Shown here piece by piece: positions 1-11,806 of a stretch of DNA of 64,000 nucleotides (position 1 is its first letter; every line of letters starts with the position of its first letter). The stretch lies in assembly GCA_022496185.1 (NCBI GenBank), contig WTXG01000075.1, positions 1 to 64,000 of the forward strand, in the 5' to 3' direction. A program made the translations under genes and the position numbers. This DNA comes from Multifurca ochricompacta. Its lineage: Eukaryota; Basidiomycota; Agaricomycetes; Russulales; Russulaceae. The notes under the pieces are model-generated. The model did not search any database, was not told where the DNA came from, and saw nothing but the letters and a program-made list of their open reading frames with translations.

Positions 1-232
1 TGACATGACTCCCCATCTATTTACACAACATCCCCCTGATGTGGGCTTAGGACTTGTTGTAGATGGCACTAGACAGCTTACTATACTACTTAGAAGTCAC
101 ACATCAGAGGCAGGACTTCTTTAAGTTCTGAAGCATAGCACCACAGAATGGACAGGCCCTCTTAAATGAGACCTGGACAACTGGTTCTAACTGCTCCTTG
201 GAACCAGGATCAACCTTTTAAATCATCTCAAA

Positions 233-1589
233 ATGTCATCCATCATTTTTCCTCCCACCTTCAAGTTTGACAAACTTGACGGCTTGAATTGGCAGCAATG
301 GTTGGTGTCTTTTACTGCCTTGCTTAGGATCAATGGCATGAAAAGGCACATCATGCATGATGCACCTGAATTTGCCAATGCACCGAAGCCAGAGGATGGA
401 GAAAAAGATGATGAGTATGCCAAATGCTTCACCATTTGGTCAGAGCCCCTGTACCTGGAATGGAACAGGGTGGAGGAAGTCCTCATGGGAGTTCTGGTGA
501 TGGTGACATCACCAGAAACATATTCCCAAATTACCTCAGACAGGACGTACCTGACTGTCAATGCCAAATATGAATGACTTGAGTCGTTATATGGCTCAGT
601 AGGTAGCATGGCCACCTACAATTTGTGGTGCTCTGTCTTGTCCTTCCACTTGGAGGAAGGCAAACAGTTCAGGCCCCAATTGCAGCATGTGTTGGATGTG
701 AGGAGTACTCTCAAGGAAAATGGGATGGAGATCTCTGATCTCCAGATGAGCTTTATTTTGCTCCAATCCCTACCTCCATCCTACAATGCCATTGCTGGCT
801 CAATCCTGGTGTCAGGTCCTCCTGACTGCCTTTCCCCTCAGGACCTTGTACAAAGGTTCCTAAATGAGGAAAGCCGACTAGCTGGCCCCGCAGGAAGTGG
901 TTGTCAAACAATCATGCTGCTGGTTATACTGGCTGTGGTTAGTAGTGGTTAGGCTAGAACAAGTTATACTTCAGAGGTGAAGGAAACTCTGAAGTGTAAG
1001 AGATGAAACAGACACCCTTATATACCCATGGGGGCCAGGGGAAATGGTCTGTGCACACTGGGAATAAGTCCACAAGTGCCAGACAATAAACAGTGAGGGA
1101 TAAAGGCCATTGGCCAAAGAGATATCATGTGCTTACTGCACATTACTAAGTACATCACTAATCAGCTGAGTAAGGTGAAAAAGAAATGTAATAAAGATAT
1201 TGTAAAAAGTCTGAAACTCCGGAACCTAATCTAATCTTATCTACAGCTGAAGCTATCCTTAGATGCCTGAAGCATCTCCAGACACGTCCTGTGTCAACAG
1301 TGGTGTTGGGGCTGCCCTTAACAAGGCAGCCCATGTCAACAAAAATAAAAACAAAAAACAATCAAATTTCACACCACAACCTGCAGGTGCATCATCATCC
1401 AATGATGTCACCTGCTTCTATTGCCAGAAGCCAGGCCACAAGGCTAATGAATGTTGACAAAGGAAACAGGACAGAGCCAATGCTGATGCAGGCAAAAAGG
1501 GCAACAAGAGGAAGGGGCAAGGCCCCAGTGTACAAACAAACTCCACACAAGTAGCTACCATAGTTAATGGTAGTGGCAGAATACAGGAG
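233..1589 (+). pseudogene. Copia-1 gag region with CCHC zinc knuckle, interrupted by a solo LTR
   Basis: Encodes the capsid-like Gag that packages the element RNA. It starts at ATG 233 (MSSIIFPPTFKFDKLDG). The UBN2/Gag-like region continues past a TGA at 575-577. The frame is cut at 901 by a 398-bp reverse LTR and resumes after 1304; LTR plus 5-bp TSD is 403 nt, which accounts exactly for the shift from frame 2 to frame 0. A CX2CX4HX4C zinc knuckle (CFYCQKPGHKANEC) lies at about 1416-1457, followed by TGA at 1455-1457 where a CGA Arg is likely. Gag and Pol share one frame here, as in many copia elements. Non-functional. Confidence 0.85.
902..1299 (-). repeat. Solo Copia-family LTR, short variant, inserted in Copia-1 gag
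   Basis: Read on the minus strand it begins TGTTGACACAGG and ends GATTGTTTGACA. The 5-bp TSD gtggt is at 897-901 and 1300-1304. It is 398 bp against about 507-513 bp for the other solo LTRs; the missing ~109 bp equals one unit of an internal duplication around the CTCTGAAGT motif. A TATATAAGG promoter-like box is present in its own orientation. Confidence 0.92.
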
Positions 1590-4500
1590 GTGCATGAGAC
1601 ACCTTGCATTTCACTTTATTCTTTGACCAAACGTATGCAAGAAGTCGATGATGGCAGCAATCCTTGGATGATGGACAGTGGAGCCACCACTCATTTCACA
1701 CCATATTTAGAAGACTTTTCTGAATATCTCCCACATATGGGACATCAGGTGACGATTGGTGATGGCTCCATAGTCCAAGTCGAAGGAACAGGCAAAGTCA
1801 TTCTAAAAACTTGTAATAATTATGAGTTAGAATTAAATAATGTCTACTATATGCCTGGCAGTGAAAGAATACTGTTGACAAGCTGCATCACAGACAAAGG
1901 TGGTTCAGTGGAGTTCACTCCATCTGAGGTCAGAATAAAGTATGGAAATGCCATTATAGCAGAAGGTGTCAAGGCTATGGGACTTTATTGGGTCCTTGGG
2001 AAAACTATGCAAAATTTAAACACTGCTTCCCACAAATCTGCATCAAGTAGCCTTGATACCTGGCATTTGTGCATGGGTCATATGTCAAAAGAAGCCCTCA
2101 AAAGACATGCTCCTAAGGCTGTAAAAGGCCTTAGTATAGATAATAGCCAAGTGGAAGACAAGCCATGTTATGGCTGTGAAATGGGAAAATCACACCATCT
2201 TCCATTCCCTCCCTCTCAAAGAGAGCTTCAGCACCCTTAGAAGTCATTCATAGTGACCTAGTTGGTCCTTTACAATGTACTTCAATTCAAGGGAACCTAT
2301 ATTTCGCCACCTTCATAGATGACTTTAGCAGGACAGCTCTAGTTGTTGCTATGAAGGCTAAAAGTGACTTTACATCGGTCTTCTGTAACATTAAGGCATT
2401 CTTGGAAAATAAAACAGACAAGAAAATAAAGACCTTACACACAGACCAAGGTGGCAAATTTGTTAATAGGGAGCTGAAGTCAATACTTGAGCAGGCTGGC
2501 ATAGAGCATAAATTAACAATGCCATATTCCCCACAACAGAATGGAAGGGCTGAAAGGTTCAACAGAACCATTATGGAAAAGGCCACAAGCATGTTGCATC
2601 ATGCTGGTCTTTCCCTTGGTTTCTGGGAATGTGCAGTGTGAACAGCCTGTCACATATACAACAGAACACCTATCTGTTCTAATAAGTGGAGGACACTGCT
2701 TGAGCTTCTGGATGGGGACATTCCAGATGTCTCATACTTTAAAATATTTGGCTGCTTAGCCTACTACACTGTCCCAGAGGATAAAAGATGTAAACTGGAT
2801 CACAAAGCCAGAGAGACAGTCTTTGTCGGGTATGCACCCCACTCTAAAGGATATCTCCTATGGGATATGCATACTTGATCCTTTGTATTGTCTAGAGATG
2901 TGACATTTGATGAAGGATCCTTCCCATCCAACCTTGCCAAGGACAGCAAGGGAAAGCAAAAGGAAAAAGTAATGCCTTTTGTGTTAGAAGTTGAGAGGCC
3001 TGTCCAGCCTCAACCAGCAATAGCCACAGTTCCTCAGGCTCCTGAAGACAAGGATGCTGAGGTTGAGGAACAGGAGGAAGTGGAACCTCCTCAAATAAAT
3101 CCTGAGCCTACCACACCCGAAAGAGAAGTAGACACACATGATGTTACTAGTGATGTGCCTGGCCCGGCTCAAAGCCGGAAGCCGGGCCAAGCCGGGCCTG
3201 TTTGGGCCGGGCCAAGCCAGGCCGTTGTGACGGCCCAGCAAGGGCTTTGGCCCGGCTCAGAGAAACTAAAAGCCAAAGCCGCCGGCTCAGGCCGCGGCTT
3301 TCAACAGTACATACAAGTGCAATAGCAATCATCAAAATCAGTAGAAATCTGATCACAAAGTGGTTGATTTGGGTCACGTGATCATGTTTATCGCGGCATT
3401 TCAAACTTTTTCTTCGATATAGCTTTGCAATACGTAACACACTAAGTCATATTTGGATTAGCTGAACTATAACTACTGGTTATATGTCATAAAATTCTCT
3501 CTGCCAAAAGCCGCGGCTTGGGCCAAGCCGGGCCAGGGCCAAGCCATCTGTGGCGGCTTTGGCTCGGCCCAGACTTCAGGAAAGCCGGAGCCGCCTCAGG
3601 CCAAGCCAAAGCCGCGGCTTTTGGGCCAAGCCGGGCCGGAACATCACTAGATGTTACAATCTATCAGACACCCCCATCCCAAGTCATGGAACCATCTGAA
3701 CTCCCCCAGAGAACTCATGCCAAAAGACAATCTAAGAAGAATGTTGGCAGACTTCCCCAACCAGTTTTTACTAGGGAAAGTCCACACTCTCAGCAACATG
3801 ACAGGGCTGTGCAGGAAGATTTAGATCTTGATACTGCCTGTCCCAAATGTTCATGTCACATGAATCCTCAATTTTATAATGAGGACAATGCAGAGTTCGT
3901 GCAGGGTTCTTCCAGACTTGGGCATATGGAATTGTTAAATGCTGCAGGAGTCTCTTATAGAGACCCCCTGACTTTTCAGGAGGCAATGCAGTCTGACAAT
4001 GCCAATGAATGGCTTGAAGCATGTAAATATGAAATTGATGCCTTAGATAAACTTAATGTGTGGTGCCTTGAGGATCTTCCAGAAGGAAGAAAGGCAGTCA
4101 AGTCAAAATGGGTTTTTAAGCTGAAACCAGATGGACAGTTTCATGCTAGGCTCATGGCAAAAGGTTTTACCCAAATAGAAGGGGTAGACTTTGATGAAAC
4201 ATTCTCCCCAGTTGCCAGATTTGAATCACTTAGATTATTACTAGTGCTAGCTACGCTAGAGGATTGGGAAATCCACCAGATGGATGTCAAATTGGCATTC
4301 CTTCATGGCGATCTGGATGAGGAGATTTATATGGAGCAACCAGTTGGTTTCATCATTGCTGGTCAAGAGTCCAAGGTTTGCAGGCTACAAAAAGCATTAT
4401 ATGGCCTCAAACAAGCCTCCCGAGCATGGAATCTACAATTCCATGCAGTTCTCAATGAACTGGGCTTTACTCAGACATACTCTGATGCAGGAGTATATGT

Positions 4501-5506
4501 GTTTCATCAAAAGGAGGGGGATGATTCACTCTATGTCATTCTCTATGTAGATGACATAACTATACTTGGATCTTCCAATGATAAGATAATGTGGCTGAAG
4601 TCGTCTCTATCTAATCATTATGAGATGACTGACTTGGGAGAAATCCAGTCATACCTTGGAGTTAATATCACCAGGGATTGTCCTAATAAGACACTGGAAA
4701 TTGACCAAGCAGCCTATGTTTTATCTATTATTGAGAAGTTTGGGATGAGGGATTCCAACTGAGTATATACTCCACTTCCCTCTGGCACTGATGTACATCT
4801 GGTCAAGTTTGATGGCCAGGCATCTACTTCTGAGATAAAGAAGTATCAACAGTTGATGGGGTCTCTGCTATGGGTGCAGATTGGAAGCAGACCTGACATC
4901 AGTTTTGCTGTGGCATGCCTTAGTCAATATGCTTCCAACCCCTCTCAGGATCATATGCAACTTGCTAAATATGTTTTAAAGTATCTTAATAGTACAAAAA
5001 ACTACAAGTTGCGATATTCTGGAGAGAATAGGGAGAATGGCCTTCATGGCTTCACAGATTCCTCATGGGGAGATCAAGAGGACTGCCATTCCACCTCAGG
5101 CTATGTGTACTTCTTAGCTAATGGTGCCATATCTTGGTGTTCCAGAAAGCAGAAGATGGTAGCACAGTCCACCACAGAGGCTGAATATATGAGCCTCTCC
5201 GAGGCTGCAAATCAAGCAGCATGGTATAGGACTTTTATGGAGGAGTTAGGGTATGAGGTATCCTCCCCTATACTACTCCACTGTGATAATAAGGGTGCAG
5301 TAGATCTAGCATTAAACCCTGTCACAGGAAGGCAGTCAAAGCACATACCTATAAAGTACCATGCCATTAGGGAATACATAGAATCATGCATAATTGACTT
5401 AGTGTGAACTCCCACTGGTGAGATGCTGGCAGATGGCTTTACAAAGTCTCTACCAAGAGCATTGTTTGATACCATGGTCAATGGACTTGGATTAGTGCTG
5501 GAATGA
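1590..5506 (+). pseudogene. Copia-1 pol: protease, integrase, reverse transcriptase, RNase H
   Basis: Polyprotein region for proteolysis, integration and reverse transcription. The aspartic protease motif MDSGATTHF is near 1672 and keeps its Gly. The GAG-pre-integrase zinc finger (WHLCMGHMS ... CYGCEMGKSH) is at about 2060-2190. Integrase catalytic segments are HTDQGGKF and QQNGRAERFNR at about 2439-2570. RT runs from about 3960 to 4760 with the YVDD box at about 4545. RNase H contains TDSSWGDQ, TTEAEYMSLSEA and HCDNKGAVDLA at about 5050-5310. There is a one-base shift near 2210. TGA stops lie at 2639, 2876, 4760 and 5405, and a hAT MITE interrupts 3148-3649. The final stop is at 5504-5506. 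Confidence 0.88.
3148..3649 (+). mobile_element. 502-bp hAT-type MITE, GC-rich subterminal repeats
   Basis: The 8-bp TSD gatgttac is at 3140-3147 and 3650-3657. The ends are inverted: TAGTGATGTGCCTGGCCCGG on the left and TAGTGATGTTCCGGCCCGG as reverse complement on the right. TAGTG ends plus an 8-bp TSD fit the hAT superfamily. The ends are packed with GCCGGGCC/GCCGCGGC units and the middle is AT-rich. No protein is encoded. MITE plus TSD adds 510 nt, a multiple of three, so the pol frame downstream is not shifted. A near-identical inverted copy is at 14738-15239. Confidence 0.93.
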
Positions 5507-5782
5507 GAGAGCTGGAATCTGGAGACTTTGTATACCAGTTTCACTTTCCCACCATGAGCACATTCTTGATCTCAAGAGTGATGCAAGAAGTGTGTAGAGT
5601 TTCAGTTTGCATAAGTGAATCACCACAATATGCCTCTGAACACCACACTTCTCATCGATTCATTCTCAACACTGACAACCTGAGACATGCTCTGGCTGGT
5701 GATATGCTCATTCAATTGTAATGGCAGTGTGCTCATTCAACTCATTTCCCATCTATGACCAGATGCCTTCAGCATGGAGGGA

Positions 5783-6136
5783 TGTTGAACACAGGATGTG
5801 TTTGGTGATGCTTCAGGCATCAGGAGATTAGATTAGCTACTTTGTGGACTAGATTAGATATCAGAGTTTCAGACTATTTACAATATCTTTATTACTTTCT
5901 TTCTCACATTCTGCAGTAGCTGACTGATGTACCTTAGTAATGATGTACTAGCATGTGATTACTCACTGGCCAATGGCCTTAGTCCCTCTTGTTTATTGTT
6001 TGGACTTTGTCCGGCACTTGTGGACTTATTCCCAGTGCACAGACCATCCCTTGGAATGTATATAAGGGTGTCTGTTTTGTCCTCTACACTTCAGAGTTTT
6101 CTTTGTCTCTGAAGTGTAAGTCCATTCTACATTACT
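5783..6136 (+). repeat. Copia-1 3' LTR, left part
   Basis: Begins TGTTGAACACAGGATGTG right after the purine tract and carries a TATATAAGG box near 6060. It is split by Gypsy-1a. With the right part at 13583-13740 the LTR is about 512 bp, close to the solo LTRs of the family. Confidence 0.88.
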
Positions 6137-6726
6137 TGTGACAGTTTGTTTTTCTTACTTTTCTTTTCTTCATCGACTGCTTGAATAACTGTCTGGGTTG
6201 TATCAGTTAACCTATCTAACTAGGTTAACTGACTGAATACTATAGAGGGCATAACCCCTCTATTGTCTACTGTTTACTTATGTACTAGTCTAGCCCATCT
6301 CCTGTACTTATATGACATGGTATGACATAGCTATGAGGTTGCTGTGACACAGCATGATATCATCCTACTATACCTACTTTACTTTACTTCATTGGCTAGA
6401 CTCTTATCTTTGGTAGTGATCCAACTGTATTTAAACCTACTACGTTCTAGAGAACAGACCTTAAGTCTGTTCTCCTGTGGCAATACAGGTGCTCCATTTG
6501 ATTGACAAAGACTCCCCTTGAACCCTCCTAAGTCATGACTTAGAGGGACTTTGAACCCCAGTAGCTTGTGACAGGACCTAGTGTTGCTGTTCGATCTCGC
6601 ATCTTGCACGTGCCCCTCTATCTTGTGTGGGCTTAACCTGACTTGGTTGAGGTCTTAATCCTGACTTAGTTACCTTGAATCTGAACGACTCTCTGGTCTT
6701 GACACAGCACGCACCTGGCTGTGACA
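6137..6726 (+). repeat. Gypsy-1a 5' LTR
   Basis: 590 bp, same length as the 3' LTR at 12988-13577. About 17-19 differences separate the two, and all but one (tgtggc/tgtgac) can be explained as CpG to TpG or CpA change from a common ancestor. Confidence 0.93.
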
Positions 6727-6893
6727 TTAGAACAGACTTACAGACTTCATAGAAACAAAGAAATGCACCAGAACTGCAAGGAGACGACAACGCATCCCTT
6801 GCCCCAACTCCTGACACCACGACTTCTATTCGATTCCCTTTTGTACTCCCTCCCAGGACCAGTGACAACCTCCCTCAGCATCTGAAGTGATCC

Positions 6894-8360
6894 ATGCGTT
6901 GGCTTGAAGTGCGTGAGCAAGACATTCCCTTCCATGGTTACTGGGTCCCGTATCAACAGACTAACCTTGCCATTGATTGGTACCGAGGAGTTTGGTACCA
7001 TATACACCCTAACAATTTGAGTCAGATTGAAGCTGTATGCATAGCACCCGAAGAGACTGGATTGAACTTACCTGAGGAACCTTTCCTCACACCTATCGCG
7101 CTCCCCACATTACCACCAACAGTCTCGCTCTTGAGCAACCCAATGACATCCATGATGACAGCATTCCCTACCACAGTTAGTACAACCCTGGGACAACCCC
7201 AAAGGCTTTCCTTCAGAGCATCCATCCAAACGATGACCCCTGCCCAATTCACAGGGATGGGACAAACCTTGGCAGGAGGTGGCCCACTGGGAGGTGGAGG
7301 AAGCGGCCCAGGAGGCCCACCAGGAGGAGGCCCACCAGGTCCTGCGCCAGGATTAGTGCCAAATATCCCAGTAGCAGGGCAAATTGAAGGAGCACCCCCA
7401 CCTTTCTTTGAAGGGGATCGCTCCACGGCCAAGCGATGGTTTGCTCAGCTTGAGTTGCACTTGTTTTTGAACAAATATGCGGCTACCATTCTGGACGAGC
7501 AGAGCTGCATAGCATATGTATTGGCATTGATGAGAGGACCGAAAGTTGATCGATGGGTCAAAGAGCAGACTAATTGGCTAGTCGACATCACTCAAAATAG
7601 AATTAGAGTTCAACAACCATGGGATGTCTTCCGACAAACCTTCATTGCTGCCTGGTCTGACATGGCAGCTGGGCAAAGAGTGTTACAAGCACTTGAGAAA
7701 TTGCAAATGAAAGATGGCAACATTGATGATTATATCGCAGAGTTCTGCGATCTAGCTGTTTGAGCTGAGCTGCACCTGGATGATGCCAGTGTTCGACAGT
7801 ACTTCTATCGCGGACTGCCCACTGGACTAGCTACCACAATCCTGATTCAGGACCAGCCACAAACACTAGAGGAAGCCGCTGACTCAGCTAGATGACACCA
7901 AGCCAACTGGGTCTTTCTCCGAGGTATCGTCGGCAAGAAAAAGAACACAGATCTGTCCCTGTGTGGAAACAAGTTCACCTTTTACAAGAAATGCAATCCT
8001 AATGCCATGGATGTGGACACCATAAAGAAGGCTGTCACTGCTGAAGAAAAAGAACAGTACAAGAAGGAAGGACGTTGCTTTGAATGTGGATGACAAGGTC
8101 ATCTTGTCCATGATTGCCCAAACAAAAAACCCAGGACTAGTGCAAACGCGCCAGCTTGGACTGCCACCATCTCAGAGGTGCCACCCATGACCGCAGCAGT
8201 ACCCACTGCACCTGCAGGCCCCTCCCCAGCACTCATGGCACCCTCCATTTCTGCGATCAGCATTCCCACATTAGTGGCTGCTCTAAAGACTATGACTGAC
8301 GAACAACGACTGGAGTTACAAAATCAATTGAAAGGAGACAAGGATTTTTATATCACTTGA
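6894..8360 (+). pseudogene. Gypsy-1a gag (capsid and CCHC nucleocapsid)
   Basis: Gag that would form the particle shell and bind RNA. It reads from ATG near 6894 (MRWLEVREQ). A Pro/Gly-rich linker lies at about 7260-7370, followed by the retrotransposon Gag core (GAPPPFFEGDRSTAKRW ... WVKEQTNWL ... WDVFRQTF). TGA 7761-7763 interrupts it. Aligned with Gypsy-2 Gag, a further TGA near 7893 sits where Gypsy-2 has Arg (AARRQQ). The zinc knuckle CFECG*QGHLVHDC starts at 8076 and also holds a TGA. Gag ends at TGA 8358-8360, and pol continues in the -1 frame just after a GATTTTTAT stretch. Confidence 0.85.
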
Positions 8361-11300
8361 ATGGTGCGGCCTTCATTCGAGCACTAGTATCACATCATGT
8401 ATTCAGATCACCACTCAGAGCAATGAAAATACTTGTTCCTTTACATGGCATGACAAAAGAGGCCCATATACAAGCACTTGTGGACAGCAGAGCCACAGAA
8501 AATTTCATCAGTTATCAAACAGTTATTAAAAACAGATTCCCAGTTAAACGTCTGACAATTCCGAAACAACTACAAAATGCAGATGGGTCCCCCAACACCA
8601 CAAATAAAATTACCCAATGTGTTGATCTGTTAGTATCCACAGACAACAAACGCCAATGACATCGCTTCTACATCGCATCGATTGGAACCAATGACATGAT
8701 CTTAGGGTACCCTTGGTTTGCTGCAACAAACCCACAAATTGATTGGCAAAACAGATGATTGAACCAGCAGATCTCCCTCACTTTGCCAGGCGAAAAGATT
8801 CGACATCTCAATATCACACAAGAGCTCACCGTCAAAGCAAAAAGCCAAACAGAGAAATCTTGGGATCAGATAGTACCCCACAAATATCAGAGACATTGCA
8901 AAGTCTTTAGCAACAAGGAAGCACAATGTTTCCCAGCACCACGCCCCTGGGACCATCGGATCAAATTAAAACTGGATGCACCAGCCACCTTAGACTGTAA
9001 AATTTATCCACTTGGACCAGGAGAGCAAGATGCACTAAATAAATTCTTGGAAGAACATTTACAGAAGGGGTACATTCAGGAATCGAAATCACCATACATG
9101 TCCCCTTTCTTCTTCATCAAAAAGAAAGATGGAAAACTCCGGCCTGTTCAAGATTATCAGAAATTAAATGATTGGATGATCTGCAATACATATCCCCTTC
9201 CTCTAATTCCAGAGTTGATAGATCGTGTTTGTGGCAGTACCTTGTTTACAAAAATGGATATATGCTGGGGTTACAACAATGTTCGCATCATCCCTGAGGA
9301 TTGCTGGAAAGCCACATTCAAAACCAACCACGGCTTGTTCAAACCAAATGTGATGTTTTTTGGATTAACTAACTCTCCAGCGACCTTTCAAACGATGATG
9401 AATGTGGAGTTCCAAGAAGAACTGGACAAATGTGATGCCTCTGGCAGGGCTTGGTTCACAGTCTATATGGACAATATTCTCATTCATACTGATCACCATT
9501 TGACCAACCATCGCATGAAAGTACACTGCATTTTGGATAAACTCAACCAGCTAGATCTCTATCTTAAACCGGAGAAGTGCTCATTCAAGCAAACACAAAT
9601 AGAGTATCTAGGACTCATTCTAGAAGTGAATCAAGTACATATGGACCCTGTAAAGGTAGAGGGTGTGGCTACATGGAAGACACCTATGACAGTTAAAGAA
9701 GTTTGGTCATTTCTTGGGTTTTGTCAGTTTTACTGTCGGTTTATTCAAGGATTCAGTAAAATCATGGCCCCACTAAATGCCTTAATGAGTGCAAAAAAAC
9801 CATGGCAGTGGACAACTGAAGAACAAGATGCCTTTGATACCCTAAAAAAGTGCATGATGTTGCAACCCATACTGGCTCAACCTGATTTCGAGAAACCCTT
9901 TATTGTAGACACAGATGTGTCTGGCTATGCACTCGGTGCTACACTTAGTCAACGAGATTCTGACAAACACCTTCACCCAATTGCCTACCTATCGAAAACA
10001 TTAGATGCGACACAAAGAAACTGGGATATTTACAATCACGAGCTATTCATGGTTATTGTCATGCTCCACTCATGGCGACAATATCTCATGGGTGCCAGGC
10101 ATAAGGTCCAGATCCACACAGATCATAATAACCTTCAATACTTTAAAGAACCACAGAAATTGAATCATAGACAAGCTCATTGGTTGCAAGAACTTGCAGA
10201 TTTTGACTTTCACTAGAGCATGTTCCGGGAAAACTACACACTATTGCTGATATGTTATCCCATCAACCAGATGCTGACCATGGTGAGGATGACAACCAAG
10301 AAATTATAGTTCTCCCAGAAGAGTTATTTGTCAAAATGATATCTGATGACTGACTTCCATTCCCCCAGACACTCCCCGAACGCCGCAAGATCCTCCAACA
10401 ATATCACAATCATTTGTTAGCTGGACACCCAGGTGTTGACAAAATGGTATGACAAATCCAACAAGCATACGAAGGGTCGGATTTAAAACCATTCGTGCAT
10501 GACTACATACATGGCTGCGCTAAATGTCAGGAGAATAAGCCCTGACTGACGAGGAAGGCACCATCATATCCACTGGACGTACCAGCTACCGCTGGCCCAT
10601 TCCAATATGTAGCAATGGACCTCATTACGGATCTTCCATCATTGGGATGATATGACACTGTTCTCACAATCGTCAACCAGGGATGTACGAAATCAGCGAA
10701 ATTTATACCATGCTCTAAAGATATTACCAGTGAAGGCATTGCAACACTGTACTACAGACATTTGTTCCCATCCTTTGGCATCCCAAAATGTATTATCTCA
10801 GACTGCAATCCCCATTTCACATCCCACTTCATTCATGCACTTGCTGACATTCTACAAATCCAACAAAATTTATCTACAGCCTTTCATCCTCAAACTGATG
10901 GATCTAGCAAGCGGATGAACCTCTGGCTAGAACAATACTTATGTCTTTGGCTAGGTGATGATCAGCACAAGTGGCCAGATTACCTCCCTTTAGCTGAGTA
11001 TGTCCATAACACCTGGCCGCATGATTGAATGAAATCTTCTCCACACCAACTTCTATATGGCATCACTTTTGATTGGAATGCTCAAATACATGAAACACAT
11101 GTTCCCCAAGTCAACAAACGATTACAAAACCTACAAACCGCGTGCTCCTGCACAGAACGCGCATTTCAAGTGTCTGCTTCGATTCCACTACCCAACCCTG
11201 ACTTCATTGTTGGTGCGCAAGTGTGGCTCAAAGGAAAACACTTAAAAACACACTTCCCCTCGACCAAGCTTGCTCCTCGGCATTATGGCCCTTTTACAAT

Positions 11301-11652
11301 TACCACACAAATATCTCCTCTTGCTTTTCATTTGTCTTTACCCACTCACATGCACATTCACAATGTGTTTCATGCTAACCTCTTATCTCCCTATTGTGAA
11401 ATGGTGGCGCATGGCCCCAATTATTTATGTCCCCCACCTGACCTTATCAACGAAGAAGAACAATATGAAGTTGCTGCTATCTTGGCTCACAGGTTCTTTG
11501 GACGTCAGAAGAAGCTCCAATATCTGGTCAGCTGGGTTGGTTATCCAACCAGTGAAAACTCTTGGGTAGATAAGGCCAACTGTCATGCTCCAGACCTTCT
11601 CACGCATTACCATTCTTCTTTATCTAGGTGCCAGGGTCGTTGCCTCCCTTAA
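8357..11652 (+). pseudogene. Gypsy-1a pol: protease, RT, RNase H, integrase, chromodomain
   Basis: The protease has VDSRATENFI near 8472, with Arg replacing the expected active-site Gly. RT runs from about 8900 to 9700 and carries YMDN instead of YMDD near 9460. RNase H covers about 9890-10200 (FIVDTDVSGYALGA). A one-base loss near 10213 shifts the frame. Integrase keeps AMDLITDLP and IISDCNPHF, but the third catalytic residue is Lys in SSKRMNLWLEQY where Gypsy-1b has Glu. The GPF module HYGPFTI is at about 11280. The C-terminal chromodomain (EEEQYEVAAIL ... LVSWVGYPTSENSWV) lies at about 11450-11610. Many TGA stops are present. Not functional. Confidence 0.88.
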
Positions 11653-11806
11653 GGGGGGGGGTGATTTTCATTGATTTTCATGTTTTTCATCGAATTTTCG
11701 TGTTTTCTTCTCTACTGCAATCCCACAAGTCATTTCAGCTCTGGCCCATATTAAGAACACCACTCGCCTCTCTGCCCCATGCCAATCTCTCAAGCCTACC
11801 CCGAGA

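Noticed and set aside
3518..3657. The long frame from 3518 into the Copia RT, giving an apparent N-terminal extension (GQAGPGPSHLW...)
   Set aside because: These codons belong to the hAT MITE 3148-3649; its flanking 8-bp TSD shows it is an insertion, so the start is an artefact.
5927..6112. Short plus-strand frame in the Copia-1 3' LTR
   Set aside because: It lies wholly within LTR sequence that is non-coding in all other copies.
7022..7432. Minus-strand Pro-rich frame opposite Gypsy-1a gag
   Set aside because: It mirrors the Gly/Pro linker and Gag core on the plus strand and has no own motif; shadow frame.
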